From an uncultured Lachnospiraceae bacterium (lineage in GTDB: Bacteria; Bacillota; Clostridia; Lachnospirales; Lachnospiraceae): 64,000 nt of DNA. The position numbers and the translations under genes were made by a program. The stretch is from NCBI GenBank assembly GCA_910584205.1, contig CAJUAA010000001.1:184990-248989 (forward strand), written 5' to 3'. The notes beneath the pieces were generated by a model. The model was not told the origin of the DNA. It made no database searches and saw nothing but the letters and a program-made list of their open reading frames with translations. This document shows positions 52,383-61,716 of this stretch, in pieces. The first letter of the stretch is position 1; every line of letters begins with the position of its first letter.

Positions 52383-53303
52383 ATGGAACTGGTGATCGAT
52401 AAGGTTTCCATGCGGTTTAAAGATAAGAAAGCCGTCAGCAATATCAGCCTCAAACTGACGCCGGGGGTCTGGGGGCTTCTGGGCGCCAACGGCGCGGGCA
52501 AGACCACGCTCATGCGGATCATCGCCGGAATCCTTAAGCCCACCTCCGGACAGGTGCTGTATGACGGCGTTCCCATCCGCACGCTGGGGGAGGAATATCG
52601 GGCGTTGTTCGGGTATCTGCCCCAGGAGTTTGGTTTTCCGCAGGAATTCACAGTGAAAGATTATCTGATCTATGTGGCCGCACTGAAAGGGATGACAAAG
52701 CAGCAGGGCAGAAAGCGAATCCACGAACTGCTGGAGCAGGTCTCTTTGCTGGAGGTCTGCAACCGGAAAATTGCGAGGCTCTCCGGCGGGATGAAGCGCA
52801 GGGTGGGGATCGCTCAGGCGCTGCTGAACGACCCGGAGGTTCTGGTTCTGGATGAACCCACCGGAGGGCTTGATCCCGGCGAACGGGTGCGTTTCCGCAA
52901 TCTGCTGTCGGAATTCGCCCACGACCGGATTGTCCTGATCTCCACCCACATCGTCCCGGATGTGGAGTACATCGCCGGCTGCCACGCCATGATCAGGGAA
53001 GGAAAACTTCTGGCCACCGGGACGACGGAGGAGCTGGTCCGGCTGGTGGAGGGGAAGGTGTGGACCTGCACCGTTCCCGCCCGGGCGGTGGCGGAATACG
53101 AGCGCAGACTCCGGATCGTCAGCCTTCGAAATGAACATGACGGCAGCGTGTCCGTCCGCTATCTGGCGAAGAAGCCCTGTAATGAGCATTCGGCTGCCGC
53201 CGTTCCCCGGCTGGAGGATCTGTATCTGTGGATGTTTCCTCAAAGCGGCGGGGCGGACCGAAAAAAGAGCAGCCGGAAACAGGCAGTGTCAGGGAATCTG
53301 TGA
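52383..53303 (+). CDS. ABC transporter ATP-binding protein
   Basis: 306 residues from ATG 52383 (AAAGGAG upstream). Walker A GANGAGKTT, Q-loop LPQEFGF, signature LSGGMKRRVGIAQ, Walker B VLVLDEPTGGLDP, and H-loop STHIV are present. The C-terminal region (about 220-300) is an unassigned regulatory extension. It pairs with the permease 92 bases downstream as a CcmA-type exporter or lantibiotic-like transport system; the substrate is unknown. It follows a region of mobile-element debris. Confidence 0.92.
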   Translation: MELVIDKVSMRFKDKKAVSNISLKLTPGVWGLLGANGAGKTTLMRIIAGILKPTSGQVLYDGVPIRTLGEEYRALFGYLPQEFGFPQEFTVKDYLIYVAALKGMTKQQGRKRIHELLEQVSLLEVCNRKIARLSGGMKRRVGIAQALLNDPEVLVLDEPTGGLDPGERVRFRNLLSEFAHDRIVLISTHIVPDVEYIAGCHAMIREGKLLATGTTEELVRLVEGKVWTCTVPARAVAEYERRLRIVSLRNEHDGSVSVRYLAKKPCNEHSAAAVPRLEDLYLWMFPQSGGADRKKSSRKQAVSGNL

Positions 53304-53394
53304 AAAACAGCATCAGCCCGAAAGCAGCTCCGGAAGGATTTTACAGAACGAAGAGAGGGAAGATGCGGAACTAAAATAAAAAGGGAGCGAAGAA

Positions 53395-54642
53395 ATGAAG
53401 ATATTACAAATGGAATTAAGACGGATGCTGAAAACAAGGCTTACCTGGGGCCTGCTGGCCCTGGCGTTATTGCTTTCCGCGTTGCTGGCGTATCTGCCGG
53501 TTACGTATTGTTACAGCAGTTACACGGACGAGGAGGGGAATGAGATCCATTTGTCCGGCCTGAAATCCATCGCTCATGAAAAGGAGCGTCAGGCGAATGC
53601 TTCCGGCATCGTCACGCCGGAGCGGGTGCGGGAAGCCGTGGAGACGTATCAGGCCTGTCTTGCGGCGTACGGCGTGACGGAATCCTACGATCTGCCGGAG
53701 GACGTCTATGAGCGGGAGATCCTGCCGATTGTGCCGCTGCTTCACGGCGTCAAGGAGGCGTTCGCGGACCCGGATACCGGTATGGCCCCGGCTCTCATGG
53801 AGATTGATCCGGAGCGGATCGACGACTACGATTCCGTCTGCGAGGCCCGGATCTCCGCGCTCATGGCGTTGGAGCAGCCGGACCATCCCGCGGCGCAGCG
53901 GAAGGCCGCAGAGATGTACCGGCAGGTCGAAAGGCCTTTTAAAGTCTATCCGGGTATGAGCTCTGTGATTATGGACTATCAGAACATCATGGGTTTTCTG
54001 GTGCTGCTGTTCTGCGTGGTCATTGCCGCGCCGGTATTTTCCGCCGATTATCAGTCCGGCGCAGATGATATTCTGCGCTGTACCCGGCATGGCAGGAGGA
54101 GGCTTGGTGTTGCAAAGGTGCTGGCCGCCCTTCTGGTCAGCGGCGTTTCCTTTGTACTCTGCGCTGCTGTATATATCCTGATCGCGGACAGTCTGTTTGG
54201 GTGGGAATGTCTGAGGACATCTGTTCAGATGATGTATTCCATTGTGACGCTGGCGGACCTGGACGTAGGGGGACTCCAGTTTTTGTTTACAGCCGCCGGG
54301 CTGCTTTCGGTCCTGGCGTCCGTGAGCTTCACGCTGTTTCTTTCCGCCGGATGCAAAAGCACGGTGGCTTCCCTTTCGTCCGCGCTGGTATTTGGTATCC
54401 TGCCGGTGGTGGTATCCATGGCCGTGCCGGGCGCGCTGTCCACATGGCTGTGCTGTGTCCTCCCCGCCAGCGGCACGAGCATTCAGGCGAGCATTCTCTA
54501 TGCGATCACGGATTTTCAGTTTTTAAATCTCGGCGGGCTGGCAGTCTGGACGCCGTACGCCATGATCGGAACCTGCGTTGTGGAGATTCCGTTGTTTTCG
54601 TTTCTGGCGGTCCGTTCTTACTGCGGGCATGCGGGGAAGTGA
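53395..54642 (+). CDS. ABC transporter permease (ABC-2 type)
   Basis: 415 residues. One N-terminal helix (GLLALALLLSALLAYLPV) is followed by a large extracytoplasmic region of about 150 residues and then five helices (from IMGFLVLLFCVVIAAPVFSA). This is the layout of ABC-2 permeases with one split helix. YQSGADDILRCTRHGRRRLG is the coupling-type loop. It forms an exporter with the ATPase upstream. No substrate is suggested by context. Confidence 0.85.
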   Translation: MKILQMELRRMLKTRLTWGLLALALLLSALLAYLPVTYCYSSYTDEEGNEIHLSGLKSIAHEKERQANASGIVTPERVREAVETYQACLAAYGVTESYDLPEDVYEREILPIVPLLHGVKEAFADPDTGMAPALMEIDPERIDDYDSVCEARISALMALEQPDHPAAQRKAAEMYRQVERPFKVYPGMSSVIMDYQNIMGFLVLLFCVVIAAPVFSADYQSGADDILRCTRHGRRRLGVAKVLAALLVSGVSFVLCAAVYILIADSLFGWECLRTSVQMMYSIVTLADLDVGGLQFLFTAAGLLSVLASVSFTLFLSAGCKSTVASLSSALVFGILPVVVSMAVPGALSTWLCCVLPASGTSIQASILYAITDFQFLNLGGLAVWTPYAMIGTCVVEIPLFSFLAVRSYCGHAGK

Positions 54643-54855
54643 ATGATGCAGAATGAATAATGCAAAGATGTGGAAAATGCTGGAAGTGTCGATTCAAATA
54701 TGTTATAGTAACTGCAGTGACAGGCGCATATGAGGAGTTGCGCACAAAAGAAAAAGTATTTTCGCCGGAAAAGACTTTTCCGGAAAATCTGATGGTCTGC
54801 CAAATTCAGGCAGAATTTCCAGCATTACACAAGTCAAAAGAAAAGCAGAATACAG

Positions 54856-54884
54856 TTGCCTGACGCTGTAAAAACTTCTATAAT
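54856..54884 (+). promoter_or_regulatory. Promoter of the nuclease-like gene
   Basis: TTGCCT (54856-54861), 17 bases, TATAAT (54879-54884). The rest of the 290-base gap from 54643 shows no supported gene. Confidence 0.6.
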
Positions 54885-54931
54885 GAAGACAGGATACAAT
54901 TCCTCATGTGGTTTCTGCAAAAGGAGGCTGT

Positions 54932-55414
54932 ATGAGTAAGAAAGAGCGTGCTGTCCCGTGTGAAGACATGTCGGGACAGCCACTGGAAGACCGTGCGCTG
55001 AAAAGTGCGGCGCGGCTTTTCGGGGAGGAACTGATGCCGCTGCTTGGCATCGAAGGAAAAGTGAGAAGGATCGCACCGACAGAGGAAGTGGATCTGAAAC
55101 CACAGGATTATCTGCAGGATTTTAATTATGAAATGACAGACGGAAGCTGGACCCATGTGGAATTCGAGAGTGACAGTATCCGGACGGAGGATCTGCAGAG
55201 ATTCCGGAGGATTCTGCGCATGAAGGATAAAAATGCGGACCAGATTTTCGAGGAGCTGGGACAACGGCAGAAGGACAGAAGACTGGAACGGTCAGAACTG
55301 CTGGAAATTCTGCTGACCCCATTGATGAGCGGGGAAATGTCGCAGCAGGAGCGGATCACAAGAGGTTTCTGTTTTTTGAGAGGGGAGCGGGAATACTGGA
55401 AACGAGAGAGGTGA
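54932..55414 (+). pseudogene. Rpn-type PD-(D/E)XK nuclease-like gene, shortened
   Basis: From ATG 54932 (AAGGAGG upstream). Residues ~30-90 (EELMPLLGIEGKVRRIAPTE, LQDFNYEMTDGSWTHVEFES) match the N-terminus of the Rpn/transposase-like nuclease family, including the acidic catalytic part. After about residue 95 the text jumps to KDKNADQIFEELG and ends early; the usual helical tail follows in another frame (REVRKRLYEEYGLV to 55449). The family usually has about 280-300 residues. So the gene has a deletion and a late frameshift. Confidence 0.65.
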
Positions 55415-55578
55415 GAAAGCGGCTGTATGAGGAATATGGGCTGGTGTAACGCTGGACTTTTACAGATTTCCGGCAGGGTGATTTTTTGGAGGGCAGGCTG
55501 CATGGCAACCTGCCCGTTTCTATTATCCCCTTATCTGCCAGCCGAATAAAAATGAAGATATTTTACAAGACTTTTACC

Positions 55579-55611
55579 CCTCCCTGTTCTATAATAACTA
55601 TGACAGGGAGG
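55579..55611. promoter_or_regulatory. Inverted repeat spanning the AraC promoter and ribosome site
   Basis: CCTCCCTGT and ACAGGGAGG are perfect 9-base complements around TATAAT (55591-55596). The right arm is the GGGAGG ribosome site, so the repeat could act in DNA or in RNA. Confidence 0.6.
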
Positions 55612-55618
55612 AATTTAC

Positions 55619-56455
55619 ATGAAGAAAGAGATCCGGACCGTTGTCTATGACGAGGCGCTGCGGGTGGAAGCCTATCGTCTTGAAGGGATCGTGCAGCCCT
55701 TTCCCAATCATTTTCATGAGCACTATGTGATCGGCTTTGTGGAGGGCGGGGAGCGCTGCCTGACCTGCAGGAACCGGGAGTACAGGATCGGACGGGGGAT
55801 GGTGATCCTGTTCCATCCGGGAGAGAACCATGCCTGTGTGCAGACGGACGGCGGCGCGCTGGATTATCGGGGGCTCAATATCGGCCAGGAGATCATGCTT
55901 GATCTGACAGAGGAAGTGGCGGGAAAGCGTACGCTTCCGGGATTTTCGGAGAATGTGATCAGGGATGAGGAAGTGATCGGCTGTCTGCGCCCGCTTCACG
56001 ACATGATCATGAGCGGCAGCAGTGATTTGGGGAAAGAAGAATATCTGCTGCTTCTGCTGTCCTGCCTGATACAGAATTACGGACAGCCGTTTGTGCAGTG
56101 TATCCCGGAGTGCAGAGAGGAGATTGAAAAAGCCTGCAGATTTATGGAGCGGCACTTTGCGGAGCGGGTCTGCCTGGATCAGATCTGCCATGAGACGGGG
56201 CTTGGCAAATCCACGCTTCTCCGGGCGTTTACAAAGTCAAAGGGGATCACTCCTTACCGCTATCTGGAGACGGTCCGGATCAATGAGGCGAAAAAGCTGC
56301 TGGCAGAGGGCGTGTCTCCGCTTGATGCGGCACTCCGGACCGGCTTTTCGGACCAAAGCCATTTTACCAACTATTTTACCAGCTTTATCGGACTTACGCC
56401 GGGTGCGTACCAGAAAATTTCCTCGAAAAATCCTCCCGATTCCGAAACCCTGTAA
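55619..56455 (+). CDS. AraC-family transcriptional regulator with cupin domain
   Basis: 278 residues. The N-terminal cupin (FPNHFHEHYVIGFVEGGERC, GRGMVILFHPGENHAC) binds a ligand. The C-terminal double HTH has ICHETGLGKSTLLRAFTKS and TGFSDQSHFTNYFTSFIGLTPGAY. It is of the type linked to DUF2000 and LysE-like neighbours; a DUF2000 remnant follows 24 bases later. The ribosome site lies in the inverted repeat. It may also control the importer operon downstream, but no site was assigned. Confidence 0.9.
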   Translation: MKKEIRTVVYDEALRVEAYRLEGIVQPFPNHFHEHYVIGFVEGGERCLTCRNREYRIGRGMVILFHPGENHACVQTDGGALDYRGLNIGQEIMLDLTEEVAGKRTLPGFSENVIRDEEVIGCLRPLHDMIMSGSSDLGKEEYLLLLLSCLIQNYGQPFVQCIPECREEIEKACRFMERHFAERVCLDQICHETGLGKSTLLRAFTKSKGITPYRYLETVRINEAKKLLAEGVSPLDAALRTGFSDQSHFTNYFTSFIGLTPGAYQKISSKNPPDSETL

Positions 56456-56479
56456 AAGAATCACAAGGAGATCTGGAAA

Positions 56480-56600
56480 ATGAATCTGCAAAATGAGAAA
56501 TGTGTGATGATCATCGATGAAAATCTACGGAAAAGATGAAAGGCGTATCGGAGACAGATTTAAGTTACTTCGGCATCGCGGACTGCGGTGAAGCCATTTT
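56480..56600 (+). pseudogene. DUF2000 remnant
   Basis: AAGGAG and ATG 56480 start MNLQNEKCVMIIDENL, the DUF2000 opening, and then a jump leads to KGVSETDLSYFGIADCGEA in another frame, the family's end. About 100 middle residues are gone. It follows the AraC gene, the usual neighbour. Confidence 0.65.
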
Positions 56601-56676
56601 CTTATGGAAGGTTTCCTTTTTTCCAGGTTTGTGCTATTCTATTAAAGGCAAAACATACAGAAACGGGAGGAAACCA

Positions 56677-57663
56677 ATGAACAACATCACAAAAAGAATA
56701 CAGACCACGATCCTGCTCGCCGTCCTGGGGGCGTCCCTTATCCTGACCGGCTGTTCGAAGGAGGAGCCGGAAGATACGGCGGTCCGGATCGGTTCTCTGA
56801 AAGGTCCCACTTCCATGGGGCTGGTGGAGCTGATGGATCAGGCTGAAAAAGGAGAGGCCGGAGCCGATTATGAGTTTACCATGGCGGCCGCGGCGGATGA
56901 GATCAACGCCGCCTTTCTAAAAGGCGATCTGGATATTGTCCTGATACCTGCGAATGTGGCGAGCGTGCTTTACAACAAGACCGGCGGACAGGCTGTGGTC
57001 CTTGACATCAACACTTTGGGGGTCCTTTATCTGCTGGAAAGCGGGGAGACGGTTCAGTCGGCTGCCGATCTGAAGGGCCGCATGATCTATCTGCCCGGAA
57101 AAGGAACCACTCCGGATTATGCGCTTCAGTATATTCTGGCGCAGAACGGCCTCGGCATGGAGGATGTGGACCTCCAGTATAAGTCCGAAGCCGCCGAGGT
57201 CATCTCCGCGCTGCAGGAGGAACCGGAAGCGCTGGGACTTCTGCCGCAGCCTGCCGTGACGACCGCGTGCATGCAGAATGAGGGCCTGCGCATTGCCCTT
57301 GATCTGACCGAAGAATGGGACAAGGTGAGTGCGGAGGGCAGCCTGGTGACCGGAGTTACCCTGGTCCGGCGGGAATTTCTGGAGCAGCACGAAGCATTGG
57401 TGCAGGAATTTTTGTCTGCCCATGAGGAGTCTGCGAAATTTACCAATGAGAACATAGAAGAGGCTGCTGAGATGGTGGCAGCTCTGGAGATCGTTCCCAA
57501 GGCGCCCATTGCGGTCCAGGCGATTCCTGGCTGCAACATTACCTGTATGACAGGGACGGACATGCAGACTGCCCTGTCCGGTTACCTGACGGTCCTTGCG
57601 GAGCAGAATCCGGAAGCTGTGGGCGGCGCCCTGCCGGCAGAGGATTTCTACTACCTGCCGTAG
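56677..57663 (+). CDS. ABC transporter substrate-binding lipoprotein (TauA/SsuA-like)
   Basis: 328 residues from ATG 56677 (GGGAGG upstream). A lipoprotein signal LGASLILTGCSK is followed by the NMT1/TauA-type fold: VRIGSLKGPTSMGLVELMDQ, DIVLIPANVASVLYNKTGG and PDYALQYILAQNGL. Such proteins bind sulfonates, nitrate or thiamine precursors. The permease and ATPase follow in the order A-C-B. Substrate cannot be decided from sequence. Confidence 0.9.
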   Translation: MNNITKRIQTTILLAVLGASLILTGCSKEEPEDTAVRIGSLKGPTSMGLVELMDQAEKGEAGADYEFTMAAAADEINAAFLKGDLDIVLIPANVASVLYNKTGGQAVVLDINTLGVLYLLESGETVQSAADLKGRMIYLPGKGTTPDYALQYILAQNGLGMEDVDLQYKSEAAEVISALQEEPEALGLLPQPAVTTACMQNEGLRIALDLTEEWDKVSAEGSLVTGVTLVRREFLEQHEALVQEFLSAHEESAKFTNENIEEAAEMVAALEIVPKAPIAVQAIPGCNITCMTGTDMQTALSGYLTVLAEQNPEAVGGALPAEDFYYLP

Positions 57664-57724
57664 GGAACATGACAGGTTATTTTGCGACAGTTTCTACATT
57701 CAGACAAAGGAGCCGGAAGATACA

Positions 57725-58471
57725 ATGGAAACTATAGTAAGACGCACCGGTATCGTTCTGTGCTGGCTGGCGCTGTGGCAGGCATTGTCCTGGCTCGTCC
57801 GCCGGCCGGTCTTTCTGGTAGGGCCGTGGGAGACCCTGCTGGCGCTTACGCGGCTGGCGGGGCAGCCGGCCTTCTGGCAGGCGGTCTGCTCTTCGACGGC
57901 GAGAATCGGAACCGGGTTCGCGCTGGCGTTTTTTCTGGGGATCCTGTGCGGCAGTGCGGCGTATGCCCGCCCTCTTTTTGGAGAAATACTTTCGCCCGTC
58001 ATCACGCTGATCAAGACCATACCGGTGGCATCTTTCGTCATCCTGGCGCTGATCTGGACCGGCGCGGAGCATCTGGCGTCCGTAATCTCTTTTCTGGTTG
58101 TATTTCCGATGATTTACCTGAACACACGCGCCGGGCTGGAAGCCGCGGACCCTGGGCTGCTGGAGATGGCGCAGGTGTTCCGGGTCCGGCGGCTGCCGAA
58201 GATCTGGCATATTTACCGCCCGGCGCTGGCTCCTTTTCTGTTAAGCGCCTGCCGGGTTGCGCTGGGGATGTGCTGGAAATCAGGGGTGGCGGCAGAGGTC
58301 ATCGGTACGCCGGATCATTCCATCGGCGAGAAGTTGTATATGGCCAAGATCTTCTTCAGCACCGACGAGCTTTTTGCCTGGACCGCAGCGGTCATTCTGC
58401 TGAGTTTTCTGTTCGAGAAGCTGGTCTTCCGGCTTTTGCGGCGCGTGCTTGGGGATGGCCCGGCTGTATAA
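57725..58471 (+). CDS. ABC transporter permease (TauC/SsuC-like)
   Basis: 248 residues with six membrane helices. The binding-protein-dependent permease loop is visible as EAADPGLLEMAQVFRVRRLP followed by ALAPFLLSACRVALGMCWKS. It begins at ATG 57725, 61 bases after the binding-protein stop. A longer frame reaches into the preceding gene but lacks a ribosome site. It forms an importer with the ATPase that follows 27 bases on. Confidence 0.9.
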   Translation: METIVRRTGIVLCWLALWQALSWLVRRPVFLVGPWETLLALTRLAGQPAFWQAVCSSTARIGTGFALAFFLGILCGSAAYARPLFGEILSPVITLIKTIPVASFVILALIWTGAEHLASVISFLVVFPMIYLNTRAGLEAADPGLLEMAQVFRVRRLPKIWHIYRPALAPFLLSACRVALGMCWKSGVAAEVIGTPDHSIGEKLYMAKIFFSTDELFAWTAAVILLSFLFEKLVFRLLRRVLGDGPAV

Positions 58472-58498
58472 CAAAATGCATAAGGAGGTACCTGGCGT

Positions 58499-59101
58499 AT
58501 GTCGCTTCGCATTCATAATCTGAGTAAATCCTACGACCATATCCCTGTCTTTCAGAATGTCAGCCTGGAGCTGGAGGAGGGCGGCGTATACTGCCTTATG
58601 GCGCCGTCGGGGGCCGGAAAGACCACGCTGCTGCGTATCCTCATGGGGCTGGAGGCTCCAGATGGCGGAAGCGTGGAGGGGCTGGATGGCCGCCCCATCT
58701 CCGCGGTCTTTCAGGAAGACCGGCTCTGTCCTCATCTGAATGCCGCCGGGAATATTCGTCTGGTTGGTTCCGTCTGTTCCGACGCGGAGCTTCAGGAGGA
58801 TCTGCTTGCCCTGCTGCCCGCGGACAGCCTGTTAAAGCCGGTCTCTTCTTTCAGCGGGGGCATGCGCCGGAGAGTCAGCCTGTTAAGAGCCATGCAAAGT
58901 CAGGGGGAGATCCTGCTGTTTGACGAACCCTTTAACGGCCTGGATGAGCAGATCCGTCAGGACGCCGTCCACTATGTACAAAGGAGAAGGAACAACCGGA
59001 CGCTTCTGTTCACCACACATCATATGGAAGAAGCCAGAGCTTTGAAGGCTTCCCTGTTTGTCTGGGATGGAGAGGCGCTGAGCTGGCACAAAGACAGTTG
59101 A
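58499..59101 (+). CDS. ABC transporter ATP-binding protein (TauB/SsuB-like)
   Basis: 200 residues: Walker A APSGAGKTT, Q-loop VFQEDRLCPHL (the VFQ-LLPW form of nitrate/sulfonate importers), signature FSGGMRRRVSLLRA, Walker B ILLFDEPFNGLD and H-loop TTHHMEEA. The AAGGAGG site lies 8 bases before the ATG. It is the last gene of the three-gene importer. It is slightly shorter than typical TauB proteins (about 250) because the C-terminal part is absent. Confidence 0.92.
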   Translation: MSLRIHNLSKSYDHIPVFQNVSLELEEGGVYCLMAPSGAGKTTLLRILMGLEAPDGGSVEGLDGRPISAVFQEDRLCPHLNAAGNIRLVGSVCSDAELQEDLLALLPADSLLKPVSSFSGGMRRRVSLLRAMQSQGEILLFDEPFNGLDEQIRQDAVHYVQRRRNNRTLLFTTHHMEEARALKASLFVWDGEALSWHKDS

Positions 59102-59131
59102 CTGCCCGAGAGGGAGGCAGAGAAACGGAAG

Positions 59132-59605
59132 CTACAAACGGCAAAGCATAATATATTCTTCTTCGTTTTCACTTACAATTTCAAATCCCGTTTTTTGATA
59201 CATTTTTACAGCATAGTTTGCTTTTTGTACAGCAAGCGATGCCTGTTTATATCCTCTGTCTTTGAGAATGCGGAGCATTTCTTTCATCAATGCAGTACCT
59301 ATTCCCAATCCCCGATAATCTTTGTACAGGGATATTGCAAAGGATGGAGTGTTGTTGTCTATGTGCCCATAATCATTCATGATGCGTACCCAAACAGCGC
59401 CGACAGCCTTTTTGTCAACTTCCGCAATCAAACCTATATCGTCTTTTTTCTTACCAAAGTCGGCTGTATATACCTGCAATTCCGGCTGATTGATAATTGA
59501 TTTGGGCTGTGCAGGCACTCCCTCCGGCACAAAGACAGCTTCGTACAAAAAATCTTGAAGCAGGCTTTCTTCTGACTCTAAGATTGTTCTGATATTATAG
59601 TTCAT
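59132..59605 (-). CDS. GNAT-family N-acetyltransferase
   Basis: 157 residues from ATG 59605 (GGAG upstream on the minus strand). Core features: VGAVWVRIMNDYGHIDN, SLYKDYRGLGIGTALMKEML (acetyl-CoA-binding R-G-x-G-x-G/A) and the C-terminal NYAVKMYQKTGFEIV. It transfers acetyl to an unknown amine or to a protein. The region is AT-rich, in contrast with the importer genes. It converges on the importer's last gene. Confidence 0.88.
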   Translation of the reverse strand: MNYNIRTILESEESLLQDFLYEAVFVPEGVPAQPKSIINQPELQVYTADFGKKKDDIGLIAEVDKKAVGAVWVRIMNDYGHIDNNTPSFAISLYKDYRGLGIGTALMKEMLRILKDRGYKQASLAVQKANYAVKMYQKTGFEIVSENEEEYIMLCRL

Positions 59606-59773
59606 AATTCTCCATCGCAATTCTAACCTGTAGTTGCTTTATTATATATCCGTTTCTTCCAGAATGAAAGCAGTTTATGACACTTTCTGTTCATCAAAGC
59701 GGAACTTGAACAGGTCGGCAGCATTTGTACTGTCCTCCCCCTTAACTGCCTGTCAAAAAGTATTGATGATATA

Positions 59774-60412
59774 TCATTTCTCATTGTCAGGCGGTAATGT
59801 CTGCATGAGGGTAAAGAAAGATTCCGCTTTCCCGGTACTAAAATACTCATACCAAAATTCCAATGTGTCTGATTGAAAAACACCTAAACGCTCAATGATT
59901 TGTTTTGCCCACAACAGTGAGCCTGCAGAATTTGCAGTAATAAGGTTATGATCTGCTACAGATGGTTCGTCAATATAGAAATTCTGTCCTTTGTAGGCGG
60001 GTGAAAACATTTCAAGAAAACCCTGTCCATTACTGGTATGCCGACGACTATCCAGCAATCCAAAACCAGCAAGTGCAGTGGTAGCCCCGCAAATTGCCCC
60101 AACCGTAGCTCCTGCAGAGAGAAATTCGTCTGCCTTTTTAATGATTGCACCATGTTTTGAGTCGTTCCATGTATCTGCACCCGGTAACAGCAATACGCTC
60201 GTTTCACTTACAACAATATCATCAATCAAACAATCGGGTATGACTGTCAGCCCTCCCATTGTATGGATTGGTTTTTTTGAACAACTGACAGTTTTAAGCG
60301 ATACACATGCAGCGCCCTTTTTGAAAAACCGCCCGGAATGCAGCTCCGAAGTAACATAACCTAATTCCCAATCGGCTAAAGTTTCAAGAACATAAACATA
60401 GACTGTAAACAT
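59774..60412 (-). CDS. DJ-1/PfpI-family protein
   Basis: 212 residues. The nucleophile elbow GAICGATTALA carries the conserved Cys, with an acidic residue early (DWELGYVTSEL) and HTSNGQGFL in the middle. Family members are glyoxalases, chaperones or proteases; this one is close to the regulatory/hydrolase type without an AraC domain. It is divergent from the WYL gene, and the 25-bp palindrome lies between them. The gene is AT-rich. Confidence 0.85.
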   Translation of the reverse strand: MFTVYVYVLETLADWELGYVTSELHSGRFFKKGAACVSLKTVSCSKKPIHTMGGLTVIPDCLIDDIVVSETSVLLLPGADTWNDSKHGAIIKKADEFLSAGATVGAICGATTALAGFGLLDSRRHTSNGQGFLEMFSPAYKGQNFYIDEPSVADHNLITANSAGSLLWAKQIIERLGVFQSDTLEFWYEYFSTGKAESFFTLMQTLPPDNEK

Positions 60413-60490
60413 AAATTTCCTCCGTTTTCATTGCTTCATTGATTTGTCTGCTTTTTTATTGTATCATGTAATTATTGACAATATTATGGC

Positions 60491-60515
60491 AACAATATTT
60501 AGAATAAATATTGTT
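60491..60515. promoter_or_regulatory. Palindromic operator between the DJ-1 and WYL genes
   Basis: AACAATATTT and AAATATTGTT are perfect 10-base arms around AGAAT. It lies 16 bases before the WYL start and 79 before the DJ-1 start, so it could control both. Confidence 0.7.
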
Positions 60516-60530
60516 GAAAGGCGGCTCAAG

Positions 60531-61463
60531 ATGAAAATTGACAGACTCGTCAGCATTATCATGGTGCTTCTTGATAAGGAGCGAATAGGGGCGCAGGAAT
60601 TAGCGGATATGTTTGAAGTATCTCCCCGCACAATTTACCGGGATATAGATACGATCAACATGGCGGGGATTCCGGTTCGTTCAATTTCGGGAGTGGGCGG
60701 CGGCTTTGAAATTATGCAAAAATACAAAATTGATAAAAATGTTTTTTCAACTGCTGACCTTTCCGCTATCCTGATGGGGCTTTCAAGCCTTTCAGGCATG
60801 ATACGGGGAAATGAACTGGTAAACGCTCTTGCAAAAGTCAAAAGTTTTATTCCTGCTGATAAAGCGAATGACATAGAATTAAAAACAAACCAAATATGTA
60901 TAGATTTAAGCTCCTGGATTGGCAACGAGAATACACAATCATATTTGGAAATTATCAAAACGGCATTGCAAGATTGCAGGCTGGTTTCCTTTGAATATAC
61001 AGCACATCACGGAAAGAAAACGATACGGACGGTTGAGCCGTACCAACTTGTTTTAAAAAGCGGTCATTGGTATTTTCAAGGATATTGCCTGATACGAAAG
61101 GATTTTCGTTTATTTAGATTATCTCGCATATCAAATTTACATACGGAAAAGGAAAATTTTACACCACGGGATTATCGAAAACCGATGTTAGACTTTGAGG
61201 AAACTCTGAAATTCATGCAAACACCTGTAAAAATTCGTATTCATAAATCTATCATGGACAGGGTTCTTGATTATTGTACTTATGAACATTTTTCTTCCGA
61301 TGGCGGCGAATATTACATTGTTGATTTCCCGTTTATAGAAAATGAATATTACTACGATATTCTTCTTGGTTTTGGCGATAAATGTGAGTGCCTGGAGCCG
61401 TTAAATATTCGTGCAAAAATGAAGCGCAGAATCCATGATGTAGCTGCCATATACGAAAATTAG
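60531..61463 (+). CDS. YafY-like WYL-domain transcriptional regulator
   Basis: 310 residues from ATG 60531. HTH_11 start (MVLLDKERIGAQELADMFEV, RTIYRDIDTINMAGIPVRSI), then a WYL domain (VSFEYTAHHGKKT, VEPYQLVLKSGHWYFQGYCL) and a WCX end. WYL domains often bind nucleotides or nucleic acids. It probably binds the adjacent palindrome and regulates the DJ-1 gene. It is the intact counterpart of the fragment at 50743. Confidence 0.9.
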   Translation: MKIDRLVSIIMVLLDKERIGAQELADMFEVSPRTIYRDIDTINMAGIPVRSISGVGGGFEIMQKYKIDKNVFSTADLSAILMGLSSLSGMIRGNELVNALAKVKSFIPADKANDIELKTNQICIDLSSWIGNENTQSYLEIIKTALQDCRLVSFEYTAHHGKKTIRTVEPYQLVLKSGHWYFQGYCLIRKDFRLFRLSRISNLHTEKENFTPRDYRKPMLDFEETLKFMQTPVKIRIHKSIMDRVLDYCTYEHFSSDGGEYYIVDFPFIENEYYYDILLGFGDKCECLEPLNIRAKMKRRIHDVAAIYEN

Positions 61464-61576
61464 AATATTCCTGTCTTTCTTAACAAGATATAAATGAAGA
61501 GCGGGATTCCTCCGACGCAGGCACCGTAGGAACAGCAGGTTATATACAGTTCTATGGTGCTTGTCTTTTGGTCTTA
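61460..61576 (-). pseudogene. Possible membrane-protein C-terminal fragment
   Basis: In the 61464-61716 gap a minus-strand frame reads SYGACVGGIPLFIYILLRKT and stops, like a protein end. It has no start. Family unknown; the rest of the gap shows only the LysR leader. Confidence 0.3.
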
Positions 61577-61716
61577 AGCTTCTTTAGTTTGGAATAGTGA
61601 GGTGCGGGCGGTCCGCCTCCTGTTTTAGATTGTCTGCTTCAACTATTAAAACAGCACTTTCATTTTCAGACGGTAATTGATATGATAGAAGAAACCGCTT
61701 CAGGAGGCATGTCGAA

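Noticed and set aside
54660..54863. A small plus-strand protein after the ABC permease
   Set aside because: No ribosome site or family pattern; it overlaps the promoter of the next gene.
59634..59773. Coding gene between the GNAT and DJ-1 genes
   Set aside because: Only a 22-residue C-terminus-like text (AADLFKFRFDEQKVS) on the minus strand after a stop; too short to support.
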